A stretch of 64,000 bases of DNA from Neckera pumila (GCA_963969595.1 OZ018415.1:14942001-15006000); one strand, 5' to 3'. Positions 37,008 to 48,000 are shown, counted from the first letter of the stretch. Translations and numbers: made by a program. The notes: a model not told the origin generated them from the letters alone.

Positions 37008-37645
37008 ATTGTCCCTAAATGCCCAAGGCCTTTTTTGAGCTTCTTGAAAATTGCTTAAAACTAAACAAGCTTTTAGCAAATTTTGATTTGTTTTATCAAT
37101 TTTTTGAAATTAAAACCATAGAAAATTCAAACAAGAAATGTTATGGAGCACATAGGAAATGAAAACAAAACAATTTTACATAAAGATTGAAGGATTATAA
37201 TATAGTTGTTCAAGAAGGTGCTAAAACAGTGAAAGTGATTTGAAGTTTTTCATCCTCTTTTTACATGTTGAGTCTAAAATTGAGGTCATGAAAAAAAATG
37301 AGGTTAAAGGATATAACATACAAAATTGTAATTAATTATGACTTCTCAAAATCTATTCTACAATTTTTTTAAATGAATTTCCAATGTGATTTTCCTCCCT
37401 AAGATCCAATGTATTTGAGGTTCATCTCCAGGAGCCTCTAACACCAAAAATCAATGATTTGCATTAGACATCCTTCCAAAAAATCTTCATCAGAAAGATT
37501 GAAAATTGTCATATTCTAAATTGGATTTTTGATGCTTAAAATATACTTTAAAGGATACTCAACCCCAAAAAAATACCAAAAAGAGTAGTTTGATGAGATT
37601 TTAGATGACATCCAAATATGGTGCCTTGCACATTTGGGTATGTTC
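37008..37645 (+). mobile_element. Element family A, copy 1
   Basis: It matches 40760–41420 block by block: GTCCCTAAATGCCCAAGGCC, TTTTTTGAGCTTCTTGAAAA, TTTTATCAATTTTTTGAAAT, TTTCCAATGTGATTTT, and an ending in GGTGCCTTGCACATTTGGG. The ends are decayed relative to copy 2. Non-coding. Confidence 0.6.
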
Positions 37646-37806
37646 ACACAAAGGGTGTCAGTGTATAAAATTTAAGAGGTGAAGCTTTCAAGTTTGCACC
37701 ACAGGGAACACACAGTCTTCGAATTATACTTTAAATTTGTGAAGCTAATCTTTTGCATCCATAGGATAATCATCTTCAAAACAAACAATGGAAACAATTA
37801 GGGTAT

Positions 37807-39097
37807 TTAACCCCTAAAGTTCCTTGACTATGTTTTCACCGAAAATGCTCTAAAACTGGCATTTTTAGAACAAGTACCAAATTTCTAGAAATTTTTTTGA
37901 CACATGCAACCGTAGGATCTTGTAATATGTTGACTTGAGAACATTTGGAAAAAAATTCAAAAACTTCCACCACATGGATTGCAAGATATAAGCATTCAAA
38001 TTCACCGAAATCATTTTATGGGCCCTGCAAAAAATAGGGCAGCTGCACTTCAAAAGCTCACTTTTCTATGGAAAAATGTCCAAAATGGTGGTGTTTTTTT
38101 GCATTCATTTTCCTAGACAAGTTGGCCACATCCTTGAAAATTTTCACATAATTTGGAATTGTACAACATATAAGAAAAAAAATAGTAAATAGACAGTAGT
38201 AGAGAATGATTCAAAATACTAAATTGTTAAGAATTTAATTATAAAATTGAAAAATGCCAATCCAAATGGTTGCAATGTTGTAATGAACAATCTACTGAAT
38301 CCTATGATTTTATTTTTTTCCAAAAATATTGAAAGTGAGTAAGACAAAGTTTAATTTAGAGTAGAAAATCCATAACTGCCCGCAAACAAAAAATCCTCAT
38401 AACTTTTGATTCATTGATCAAAATGGGATGATTCAAAGCTTTCCCTACATATATAACTCTAGAAAACCAACTTCAAATTTTTGAAATTTTTTTTTAAAAA
38501 ATTTGCCTGGATTGCTTAAGTTCAGAAACAAACCACATATCATGCAACAACTTTTGACTCATATTTTCAAATGTCATGAAATTTTGTGCACATAAAAGAT
38601 TTTCCTTGTCCCCACCTTCTTTTAAAATTTGGGCCAAAAATATGGAAATTCCTAGTCACACGTACCTGCCCAAAATTTCTATGTAGCCAAAAATTGCATG
38701 TTGGTCCTTTCATTAAAGGAAATTCAGCCCCTTGGAGGGCCGTTCAAAGTTGACATGCCATGCTATTGCATACATGGCCTGTCAACTTTGAAAAGTGCTC
38801 TTGTTGAGCAATTAGAGACTATGACTGCTCGCCGGAGCAATGAGATTTCGTAGAATTTTTAATTTTTTTAATTTTTTTTAATTTTAATTTTAATTTTGAA
38901 GATTATTATTATTTTTTATTTTTTAATAATTTTATATCTGGAATTCTAGATTCCTGCGCCATTGCTGCTACAATTTTAGCTGGGCGGAAATAGGGGGAAA
39001 ATGAATTTTTGAACAAAAAAAAGTAAATTTCAAAGTATCTCGGAGGGCTGTGGAGTAGCCCTCCAAGGGGCTGAAATTTTCTCTAATGAGGGGTTAA
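37807..39097 (+). mobile_element. Element family B, copy 3, split by a MITE
   Basis: It starts TTAACCCCTAAAG and ends, beyond the nested MITE, with AGGGGTTAA. Without the insertion (38711–39088) it is about 910 bp and parallels 33645–34567 throughout. The sequence before the insertion (GCATGTTGGTCCTTT) and after it (AGGGGTTAA) reads directly through in copy 2 (GCATGCTGGTTCTTTAGGGG), showing the empty site. Confidence 0.75.
38711..39088. mobile_element. MITE with CATTA(A/G)AG ends, 378 bp, nested in family B element
   Basis: The left end, CATTAAAGGAAATTCAGCCC followed by CTTGGAGGGC, and the right end, GCCCTCCAAGGGGCTGAAAT followed by TTTCTCTAATG, are inverted copies over about 30 bp. An inner inverted pair (AAAGTTGACATGCCATG and CATGGCCTGTCAACTTT) and long A/T runs follow. 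The ends resemble the CATTAGATGA family but the interior differs. The empty site in the sister element at about 34555 confirms insertion. Confidence 0.85.
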
Positions 39098-39454
39098 ACT
39101 ATAGAGAAGGTAGGAATTTTTGGCTCCTTGCTTGCTCCTCAAAGGTTACATTTCCTCTTTTTTCTACAAAACATATTGTCAACCAAGGGGAGATTCTAAT
39201 CTTCACATAGCTTACATTTTAATCTCCTTTCAATCTCTAAATGCTCAACTATCCACTTAGCAAATGATGAATGTTTGGAAGAGTGCACTTAATCTAATTC
39301 ATATTCATTGACATTGACAAAGCTTCAAGAAAAATTATCTACTACATTAATGGAAAGAAGAAAAAATATTATACATGAATCAATGAATTAGATTTTTCAA
39401 AAGAATTATGATTATTAATAATGATTTCCTAAAGTGATCTTTCTAAATACTTAC

Positions 39455-39556
39455 ACCAAATAGTGAAATTAGGTTGCCCCAGACTATAGTTGACCATGTC
39501 TGAAAGTGTTAGATATGAGAACTTAGTGTGGGGCAACCTAATTTCACTATTTTGTG
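39455..39556. mobile_element. Very short MITE (~100 bp), AATAGTGAAATTAGGTTGCC ends
   Basis: A 24-bp perfect inverted repeat (39458–39481 and 39529–39552), extended by imperfect ACACCA and TGTGTA, encloses about 47 bp. The end sequence ATAGTG(A/C)AATT(A/G)GGTTGCC is shared with the larger element at 42150–42925. Confidence 0.75.
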
Positions 39557-39559
39557 TAG

Positions 39560-40340
39560 AGATTAATCCCATGAGGTTATATTACACATCCCAAGTTCCC
39601 AACTTCTCATCACCCTTGATATAAATGTACCTTCAAAAGGTCAAAGCATCTGCACCCAAATATAATTGCCCAGGGTCATTGACGGTTAAAGTCGATGAGA
39701 ATTGCTCTGAAGTCTGAACCTACTCTAAAATTTCTCCAAGTATGTACTCCATCCTATGGTGTCCGTGATAGATACACCAAAATTAAGTTAATTTCACTTT
39801 TTCCTCCATCCCCTTATGATTGGTCAATTTACTTTTTATGAAATTGGTTTAGTGTCTATGAGCAAACTTCCATTATGCTTCGTCTGAATTAAAAATGAAT
39901 TTTGGAGTTTCTAGAATCAGAATTGTCTTTGCCAAGTTTCACAATGCTTTCTCTTGTATATATATAGGAAGAAACTAAATTTTAGCACTAGCTTTGCCTT
40001 GCTGTCAAACCAGAAGCAATCAAAAAATTTATATCAAATGGTAAAATAGATTTCCAAAAGTCAAAAGGTTATCTCCTTTGTTTTCCACAGGTCTCTTCCT
40101 AAAATTTGTTGGCTAATAATTCCGCTTTATCTATTGGATATTTTTGCAATTCCAAAGTTCCTCTTGTCTTTTTCTAAAAAGTTTGGCCAATTTCTCTACA
40201 TTGAAGCCTATTCTATGAGTGAGAGACAAGAAGTTGAAAGGCTCATCAAATACAGATCCAAATTTGCAGCACATTGATTTGACTATATTAGAATGGTGAT
40301 GCCCTTAGATACTTTTGCCTTATTGTGAATATACTGTATT
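39560..40340. other. AT-rich intergenic DNA
   Basis: No feature could be supported. Confidence 0.45.
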
Positions 40341-40344
40341 CAAA

Positions 40345-40759
40345 CACCAACCCTTTTTTTGGCACCATGAGGCCAAATTGCACCAATTGAAAAGAAATCT
40401 CTACTTTTTGCCAAATAACAACAGTCTTGTTTTGCCTAAAGAATTCCATGTCTATTTAAAATGTGAATGAATTTGCCAAATTTGGATAGAAAAGTGCATA
40501 AATCTATAGTAGAAATTTTGTGGTTCAAAAGATGGATGAATGTAGAAATACGATGCATGAAGGTTTGATTTGGCATTGAGGTTTCCAAAATCAAATTTCC
40601 ACGTCAAATGCTCAAGGGTCCATGTCACCTCACCCCATTCACAAGATGACATGTGACACCTTTTTTTTAAAACAACTTAATTTAATATGCCAAATCTTGA
40701 CCTTCATGTAGGATACAATGCTTCACCAAATTTAAAGTGATTGTCATCCCAGCACTTTT
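40345..40759 (+). repeat. Dispersed direct repeat, copy 1 (interrupted)
   Basis: ACCAACCCTTTTTTTGGCAC, TGAATTTGCCAAATTTGGAT, AAAAGATGGATGAATGTAGA and ACAATGCTTCACCAAATTT occur here and, in the same order, at about 41740–41990. This copy is split by the short element at 40556–40712. Confidence 0.75.
40556..40712 (+). mobile_element. Short MITE, CATGAAGG…GATTTGGCAT ends, with probable 8-bp target duplication
   Basis: The ends CATGAAGGTTTGATTTGGCA and its inverted partner ATGCCAAATCTTGACCTTCATG (truncated) frame the GGTCCATGTCACCTC core of the family. The flanks ATACGATG (40548–40555) and ATACAATG (40713–40720) look like an 8-bp target duplication with one change. The intact repeat at about 41942 reads ATACAATGCTTCACC without an insertion. 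Eight-base duplication would fit the hAT superfamily. Confidence 0.75.
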
Positions 40760-41420
40760 TTAACCCCTAAATGCCAAAGACTATTTTTGAGCTTCTAGAA
40801 ATTTGCTCTAAATTGAACAAAAAGCCAACGTTTTGATAAGTTGTATCAATTTTTTTTGAATTGCAACCATACAAATTCAAACTAGACATCATGTTAGATA
40901 TCACACTAGAAAAGAAAATTTAACAATATCACTTATGGATTGAAAGATTATAATGTTTGATCATGAGTGTGTTAAAATTGCAAAAGTGATTCGAAGTCTT
41001 TCAATTCTCTTTTCACATGTCAAATCTAAAAAGTTGGAAACCAAAAAAATATGAGGTTAAAGGGCCTAATCTGCATAATCCTAATCAATTTATGGCTTCT
41101 CAAAATCTACTCTACCATTTATTTAAATGAATTTCTAATGTGATTTTTTTTCCAAGATCAAATGTATTTGAGGCTCATTTCCAAGTGCCCTCCCTCAATT
41201 CTATGGAAAGTCAAGATTGCAATGGACACCCATGCACAAAATCTTGAATCAAAAAATAATAATCTGTCATTTTCAAAATCGTTTTTTTGGTGCTAACACT
41301 AGACTTCAAAATGATTTTTTCAAAAATATAAACTACTAAAAATAGCAACTTGGCTAAGTCTTATTTGACTTCAAAATATTGTCGACACCCAAATTTGGTG
41401 CCTCGGGCATTTAGGGGTTG
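40760..41420 (+). mobile_element. Element family A, copy 2 (TTAACCCCTAAA ends)
   Basis: It begins TTAACCCCTAAATGCC and ends GGGCATTTAGGGGTTGAA, inverted ends of about 16 bp enclosing about 630 bp of non-coding DNA. It is homologous to 37008–37645. Confidence 0.7.
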
Positions 41421-41739
41421 AAAAAGTAAACAATCAAACAAACAAAAAACAAAAAATAGACTCCAAAGGTGTGAAGAAGCAATCAAATTCACCATCAGCC
41501 TACAAATAATTCATTAAGAGGATGCTCTCAAAGCGACCATTTAAGGGCTCCTTTTTCATAGGTTTGCATGAGCAGAAATATGTTTAGATCATTTTTCAGA
41601 GAAAGAAAAATGAATTAGAAATGTAACACAAGTGGTTTTATATTTTTGGAAGCATTTTTTAATTACTTATGAATTTTCAAATATTTCCGTTGTAGGCACC
41701 TATTTGTGACCTCAGGTCTCCCAAAATGCATCCACTTGC

Positions 41740-41990
41740 AACCAACCCTTTTTTTTGGCACCATGGGCCAAATAGCACCTTTTCAAAATAAAGTTCTACT
41801 TTTCGCCAAATAAAAGTAATATTTTTTTGTCAAATGTTTCCATTTCTATTAAAAATGTGGATGAATTTGCCAAATTTGGATGAGAAGTGTATGAATATGA
41901 TTGAAAAGTGTTTTTTGGTCAAAAAGATGGATGAATGTAGATATACAATGCTTCACCAAATTTTAAGTGATCGCCATCTTGGCACTTTCT
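41740..41990 (+). repeat. Dispersed direct repeat, copy 2 (intact)
   Basis: Same blocks as 40345–40759 without the short MITE; this copy preserves the empty site. Confidence 0.75.
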
Positions 41991-42149
41991 CAAAAAGTAA
42001 AAAGAAAAAGACTGTTCGCAACTTCTAAAGTGATTTGAAGAAATCAAGACCAATGATAAGCTCTTGAAATAAAGAATAATTTTTTTTCTGGACTCAATCA
42101 ATAAGTGGTCCATTTAAGGACCACCTCAAATCCATTCAATAGCATTTTT

Positions 42150-42928
42150 TACACTAAATAGTGCAATTGGGTTGCCTTAACAATTAGGTCGCCTTAGACC
42201 ATCTGCAATGCAACAACGGCAAAAAGGCCTTGTAACAGTATATCGCGGGCCATTCCACAAGGCCTCTTAAGTACCGATTCTTTCTTTGGAAAATTTGCCC
42301 CAATGCAAAGACGGCATCCAAACGTCAAATGGACTTTACAATATTATAAAAAAAAAGGAAGAAAAAAATTTACATTAAAGAAAGGACTTTTCATGGAAAC
42401 AAGGAAGGTTGAATTGATTAGCGCACATACCAATAAATTTTTCTTGGCATCCATTGGCTACTACCACTTTTTGTCATGATGACTCCCATCAATCAACTTG
42501 CCGAGAGTTTTGCCGGGGTTGGCAAAATGACAAAATATGCCGATCGCGGGGGGGCCCATACCGAGACTGGGAAAGTGAAGGTCTCCATACCGATTGCATT
42601 GGAGCACAATTTTAAATCAAAATTCTTGTCCACCCTGCACAGTGCTGATACTGTGCAAGGTGCCGGTTGCATTGCAGATGGTCTAAATAGTGCAATTGGG
42701 TTGCCTTAACAATTAGGTTGCCTTACTAAGATAAAAGACCTCTTGACTCACTGCTTTGTCCACATGCAGGCGCATGCAGTTACCTAAACCCAAGCCATCA
42801 AGCAATGCACCAATCCATGCAAGACAGATGGGTCCTTGATTACTGCATCCTTCTACAGTACCTTCACTTAGTTATATTCAAGATGTTAGTGTAGGGGCAA
42901 CCAAATTGCACTATTTAATGTAGAATCG
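42150..42928. mobile_element. Composite element with ACTAAATAGTGCAATTGGGT ends
   Basis: Left ACACTAAATAGTGCAATTGG and the inverted right end (CAAATTGCACTATTTAATGT) form terminal repeats. They match the ends of the ~100-bp MITE at 39455. A second inverted-repeat element (42197–42682) lies inside, bracketed by a 43-bp direct repeat. Confidence 0.7.
42197..42682. mobile_element. Nested element with GACCATCTGCAATGCAAC ends
   Basis: GACCATCTGCAATGCAAC at the left and GTTGCATTGCAGATGGTC at the right are perfect inverted ends. The interior is less AT-rich than its surroundings and contains a stretch around CGATCGCGGGGGGGCCC. On each side lies the same 43-bp sequence (42154–42196 and 42683–42725, one mismatch). 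No transposase is visible; the 77-codon frame inside is unlikely to be a gene. Confidence 0.75.
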
Positions 42929-42929
42929 G

Positions 42930-43495
42930 TTTCACAGCAGACTACCTTACAGTAGTTTATAACCAGTAGTGCCGCAATTGAGAATCTTCTCCAGGAGATG
43001 AGAGAGTTGTCCTGCAACAGACGGAAGTCCCCCACCGCAAAACTCATTCTCCAGTTGCAAAATGCTGTCAGCGAGAATTCCAATGCGGTTCCAGCCATCC
43101 AACTGGAAAATGTGACAAATCATACACCTCATACACAGCAAGAAGTCAATCAACACTTAGAGAAAAAAAGAGCAAAACAGGGGAGAAAGTGAAAAAAAAA
43201 AGAAAGAAAAAAAAAGGCCTTTCAGTCATTCCGTACGCACTTCCGATGATGCTGTGGTGTGGATGAGTAATCATTGGGTTTATCTTATCAGTGCCAAATT
43301 CATCTGCACTTCCTCACTGTAGCTTTGGAAGTCTAGTTTATCAGTTCAAAAATCTTAGAAATTGTCCCCACACACACAAAAAAAAGAAAACAGAATTTGG
43401 GAGTGTGTAACCATTTAGCATCCCAGATGGGGTACAAGACAAAGCAGGCAAAAAAGCACTTGATGGTGATATCTGTTGATTGTCATAAGGAGTAC
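42930..43495. other. Intergenic DNA with a purine-rich tract
   Basis: An A/G-rich tract runs from about 43155 to 43215. No gene is recognised; short frames overlap on both strands. Confidence 0.45.
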
Positions 43496-43500
43496 AACGA

Positions 43501-43790
43501 TAGAACTTCCATAAGGTAATAGCCCAAGGACTAGAGCAAAATATTACATTAGAGAATATTGCATTAGAGAGGTTACTGAAGTTTTATAGTAGGTTGTAAT
43601 TTTATGGTGCTCCTCAACTGAAGTCACATTCACCAAAGTGACATCTGGATTTCAAATTCAATGAAAAATCTTTTTCTTTTTTTTTAAATCTTATTTTGTA
43701 CATCTACAATGCATCCAGATTGGGGCCAAAGGAACAATATCACTTTAGAGAGGTTATTGGCTTGTAGAAATTTACTTTATAGAAGTTCTA
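43501..43790. mobile_element. MITE with TAGAACTTC(C/T)ATAA ends, 290 bp
   Basis: Left TAGAACTTCCATAAGGTAA and the inverted right end (TTACTTTATAGAAGTTCTA) are terminal repeats with few mismatches. Internal words TTAGAGAGGTTA and its variants occur near both ends in direct orientation. The end type resembles that of 29430–30286. Confidence 0.65.
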
Positions 43791-43954
43791 CTATAGTTTC
43801 AAGTATATTCTTGGCTTCCCTTCATCAAAATTTTCAGTCCATTTGATCATTTCTATCAATGATGTTGCAACTTAATCACTTTTCATCTAGTTTTAACTCC
43901 CAAAATCCATCATTGTTGCCAAAAAAGTACACCATTGATCGCAACTAAGCTAAT

Positions 43955-44262
43955 CGTATGGGCACCCTCCAAAACTACCACTTTTGCTATTGTGCCTAAT
44001 TACTATTATTAGACTAGTCTAATTTTCATATTTTCTTGTTGGCAAGTGAAAGGAAGTTTCAACATACCAAAGAACAGAACACGCCATTTGGATACCGTAT
44101 GCAAAAGTTAGGAAGGGTCAACATTTTTTTTATAGATGTACTGAAATTATTTCTTCAATATACATACATATTGGTTTTCGAAATGTAAACAAATGTGATG
44201 ATATGACGGTTTTAGGCAGAGTGCGATTTTGGATGTACCCACCTTTCTACTCCAAAATTTGT
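43955..44262 (+). repeat. Dispersed ~300-bp repeat, copy 1
   Basis: CCTCCAAAACTACCACTTTT, TTGTGCCTAATTACTA, TTTTCTTGTTGGCAAGTGAA and GGTTTTAGGCAGAGTGCGAT correspond block by block to 62475–62770. Class unknown; no coding content. Confidence 0.7.
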
Positions 44263-44342
44263 CAGAAAAAAGAGCCTGGTTGCAGATTCCCCCACCATGG
44301 GGATGGTCGAACATTTTTGACTGTAGATACCGGTAATATGAA

Positions 44343-44401
44343 GATCAGGGGATATAATGGAATATAATATTACGAGGATTGTTCCATTATATCCCCTGAT
44401 C
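44343..44401. other. Perfect 20-bp stem-loop with TAATATTAC in the loop
   Basis: Bases 44343–44362 and 44382–44401 are exactly complementary (GATCAGGGGATATAATGGAA and its inverse), enclosing a 19-nt loop. The loop contains TAATATTAC at 44365–44373, the nonanucleotide nicked by Rep at geminivirus-type origins. The arrangement (motif near the 5' side of the loop) resembles such an origin. No Rep-like gene or clear iterons are seen nearby. It may be a relic of a CRESS-DNA element, or chance in an AT-rich hairpin. Confidence 0.5.
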
Positions 44402-44451
44402 ATAATATTATTACCACCGAGCCACTGAGGTGCCAACCGACATCCCCAAAA

Positions 44452-44730
44452 TCAAATGTCAGGACCTCGCCGAGATCCGGAAAGGGCATCGTCGCCGTCG
44501 TATATCTTCTCCACCATTCCTTGTGCCCGCTTTATTCTCATCAATTGCCGTCGTGACAGCTTTGCGTTGTCGTCGTCGTGTATGCTGGCGCATCCGGACA
44601 TCGGAATCTGCTCTCCGAGACGAACTCGAGCGTTTGATGAGATCATTTTGGCCATTTTTTCCATTGCCCGGGAGCTCATCTTGGAGCCTGTTTTCTTGGA
44701 GCTAGTGGAATGGAAGGTTTTTAGATGCAT
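44452..44730 (-). CDS. Possible small basic protein, 92 codons, divergent to the amine oxidase
   Basis: This minus-strand frame starts at 44730 and ends at 44452. The product is basic and hydrophilic with coding-like composition (SSKKTGSKMSSRAMEKMAK, then SSNARVRLGEQIPMSGCAS, then KLSRRQLMRIKRAQGMVEK). I do not recognise a family. The G+C content is higher than in the flanking AT-rich DNA. It faces away from the amine oxidase across about 330 bp, which could be a shared promoter. Plus-strand frames over the same bases are Arg/Ser/Phe-rich and look like shadows. It could be a single-exon gene, one exon of a larger gene, or chance. Confidence 0.35.
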   Translation of the reverse strand: MHLKTFHSTSSKKTGSKMSSRAMEKMAKMISSNARVRLGEQIPMSGCASIHDDDNAKLSRRQLMRIKRAQGMVEKIYDGDDALSGSRRGPDI

Positions 44731-45063
44731 GAGCTATTGATGTGTTTGTGTGATTTTCTTCCTGTTAAATTTGGGAAGAGCATTTGAGGTGTGAGGTTGT
44801 GGTGTGGAGAGCGCGATTTTGGAGGATTTTGGTTTGGAGGCGATTATCGTTGTTGTGGAGGTCGTTTTCTTGGATTGGTGATGAATTGTGAGCGAAAGCT
44901 AGAGCGGGAAGAAACAATTAACAGTTAAGCTGTGAGAGAGAGCTAGCGTGAGTTTGGAAGACGAAGAAGAGAGCGGGTTGGCGAGAGAAGAAGCGTGTAT
45001 GTCTGATAGTGCGGGTCTAGGGAAGGAGTATCCGGGCATCGGGGTGCTAGAGAAGCCCTGCCA
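44731..45063. promoter_or_regulatory. Probable promoter / 5' leader region of the amine oxidase gene
   Basis: This interval lies between the divergent small frame and the amine-oxidase start codon. G-rich and purine-rich leader sequence (44800–45060) precedes the ATG. An in-frame stop at 45007 shows the coding sequence does not extend further upstream without an intron. No TATA box or defined operator could be assigned. Confidence 0.4.
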
Positions 45064-48000
45064 ATGGCCTCACGTACGAAGTCGCCGAAGATTTGCTGCC
45101 ACGCGCCCACCACTCCTCCGAATCTCGAAGATTTTCGAGACACGGATGCCTCGTCTTCTTCGGATTCCGAGTCTCCCTTAGGCATGGCGGGAGGAGGTCT
45201 CCAGCCTCAACCAGCTTCAGGAGAGGTTCTCGAGATGATGGGAGAGGAGATTTCTCTCATTGATCAGCAGGAGCATCACAGGAATGTCAAGATTCCGTAC
45301 GGGTCCTTGGATCCTGCAGCTACGATTGCTGGAAGCGCATTGAAAGGTAGCTGAATTTGCCACCGTCGGTCACTCTAGCTATGCGGCTGCTCCCCTGTGT
45401 TGCTGAACAAATTCATTTCTGTAGAACGTTTTTCCTGACCTGTTAGTTGAGCGAAGCCAGATCCAAAGCTAGAGAGATCCAGATTCTCTTCTGCAGTGTG
45501 TATGTCGGTTAGTTAATGGAGTAGTACTTCGACTGAATCTACTCACTTTTCCAGTTGCTGACAGCACATTGAAAGGTTGCTGAATTTTCACCCTCTCCCT
45601 AGCTACGTGATGTGGATGTGGCTGATCCTTTGATTGCTGTGTTCCTGATAAAAAAAATCTTCATCTCTGCAAATATTTTCCTGAACTGTCTAAAGTATTT
45701 CAGTAAAGTTTATTCCCAAGTAGGACAGATTCCATTATCAAGCACGGCTGTCGATTAGTTAATGGAGTACTTACTAATCCTGAAACTATATAGTTTGAGT
45801 GCCTCCATTGTCTATTGATTGTGAGAGTGAGTTTTCTCCACTTTCTACCACTTTCTAGGATACCTGATGATTTAGACAGTTCGCAAAGAATCGGAACAAT
45901 TGTACGCGTGCTTTACATATTTGTACAACGTGCTTTCATAACAATTATTGATGCCAACGTCGTAAGGTGCTATGGCTGGTGAGGTACGTGTATGAAACGC
46001 TGCGCTACCTTACCAGCGTATGTTTAACCATTCGGATGGTCCGCGAGGCGAAGATAACAAAAGAATTAGTGTATATTTTATGTCTCCTTGGATGTGAAAA
46101 TTCACCCTTTGATTCGCTGTTCTTGCTAGTTGCATTGGAGCATGAGTTTGAGATCCACGGATAGTATCGACGGGTTACAGCACTCATATTCTCTAGCAAG
46201 TGGATATCAGTTACAGCGTTGTTTCGCAACGTTTGATCCATGAGATTGAGATCTGTTTCATTTCCATTGCGTTGGTGTATGCAAGCGAAGTAGTTTTTTT
46301 GTCTCTGTAGACCTGGAGATGAAGGTCGTAAGAAAATCGCTTAACTTCGAAATTCTACGATCAGGTCACCTTTACGCCTATTTTACGATCATGGCTTGTT
46401 TCCACGATATCTCGGCGAAGGATTTGTCAGAATTCTTGTTCATTATGCCCTATTCAATTCAAGGGGAAGCGATACTGTCAGTTCTGAATTCTATCACGCT
46501 ATCTGAATCGTATTTGGGTGTCCTCTTCGGAGAATTAGTTCAATTGGTATGTGGTCCAATATGATTCGAAATGTAGTGCTGAATTTCGAATTTGGAGAGT
46601 TTCTTTCTAGAATATAATCTGAGTTGTTAGAAACTTCAACCTGATCTTTTGAGGTGATTGATGTCCCTGCAGGGTCGCAAATGCTTGTCTTGAGGTCGCA
46701 ATCAGCACATCCTTTGGATCCTTTGAATCCTACCGAGATAGCGGTTGCTATTGCCACTGTCAGAGCGGCAGGAGAAACACCCGAAGTAAGTGTACAAAAA
46801 TCGACCCGCCCTCTTCTCTTTCAACTGAGAGTAAGGTTCGTCTTGTATTTCTTAACAGGTAGAAAAAATTGTAGACATATCTTTGGAGGTAGACGTAGAG
46901 AGCGAGCTTTCGATATTTGCTCAATTTCACAGGTAGTTATCTGCACCTTCGAATATGTACTTACCTCGACTGCATTGGCCTGTAAGGACCTTTTCCGTCA
47001 TGTCTGCTATTTGCTCTTTCGTCAGTTTTTGGATTGAGTATCTCATGAATTCGCAGTTGTTTCACAAGAAATCTGAGAGACATGGCGTTACAAGTTTTGG
47101 TAGGTCTAACATTGGTACTGCTGTAATTCCGGCACGCAGGTGCGCGATGGGATGCGATTTGTGGAGGTAGTGCTCAATGAACCAGACAAGCATGTGGTAG
47201 CCATGGCGGATGCATACTTCTTTCCTCCTTACCAACCCATGCTGTTCAAACCCAAAGGAAAATCATCATTCTATCCTTTGCATCTACCACACCGGCAGGC
47301 CAGACTTGTTGTGTACAATAAAAGAACAAACGTAACAAGCGTATGGGTGGTGGAGCTTAGTGAAGTTCACGCAACAGCTCGTGGAGGACATCACCGGGGG
47401 AAGGTCATCTCTTCTGTCGTGGTTCCAGATGTTCAGCCTCCTATGGTACGCGTGCTCCACCTTCTGCTAACCAAGTAGCATTCAATGACTAAGATGTTTT
47501 AAAGATGATTTCTCTAGAAATGCTTTTGGGGGCATAGCTTCTTGCAGGTTGATCTGCAAATAATTCTTTTCACCTGTACGGTGATGGCAGGATGCCGTGG
47601 AGTATGCCGAATGCGAAGCATCTGTGAAAGAGCATGCGGGCTTTGTTGAAGCCATGAAAAGGCGGGGAATCGATGATATGGATCTTGTTATGGTGGATCC
47701 GTGGTGAGTTTCCTATTCTATCACACTGCATTCGTTTGTGGAAGTCTCATATAAACTGCATTATGCATCTGCCAACCACATCAAGTTTCAACATTTTGTT
47801 TTGACGCACTTAGAAATTTTGTGTAGAAATTTTCCTAAAGAGCAGACGTAAGCTGTCTTCTTGTGCGGCTGTAGTAGTTCGCAGCCTGTTCTATCACTCC
47901 ATGTTCCTTTAGGACCTAAGATGTCTTTAAGACACTTCAATTTATAGTCCTTTTCTGTCACTTTCATCGCCACATGATGCAATTGCGGTTGGATATGAGG

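Noticed and set aside
42476..42709. 77-codon frame with a less AT-rich, protein-like composition
   Set aside because: Lies almost wholly within the inverted-repeat element at 42197–42682 and runs into its right end; no recognisable domain.
44430..44740. Two plus-strand frames opposite the 92-codon minus frame
   Set aside because: Compositionally biased (Arg, Ser, Phe) and overlapping; less protein-like than the minus frame.
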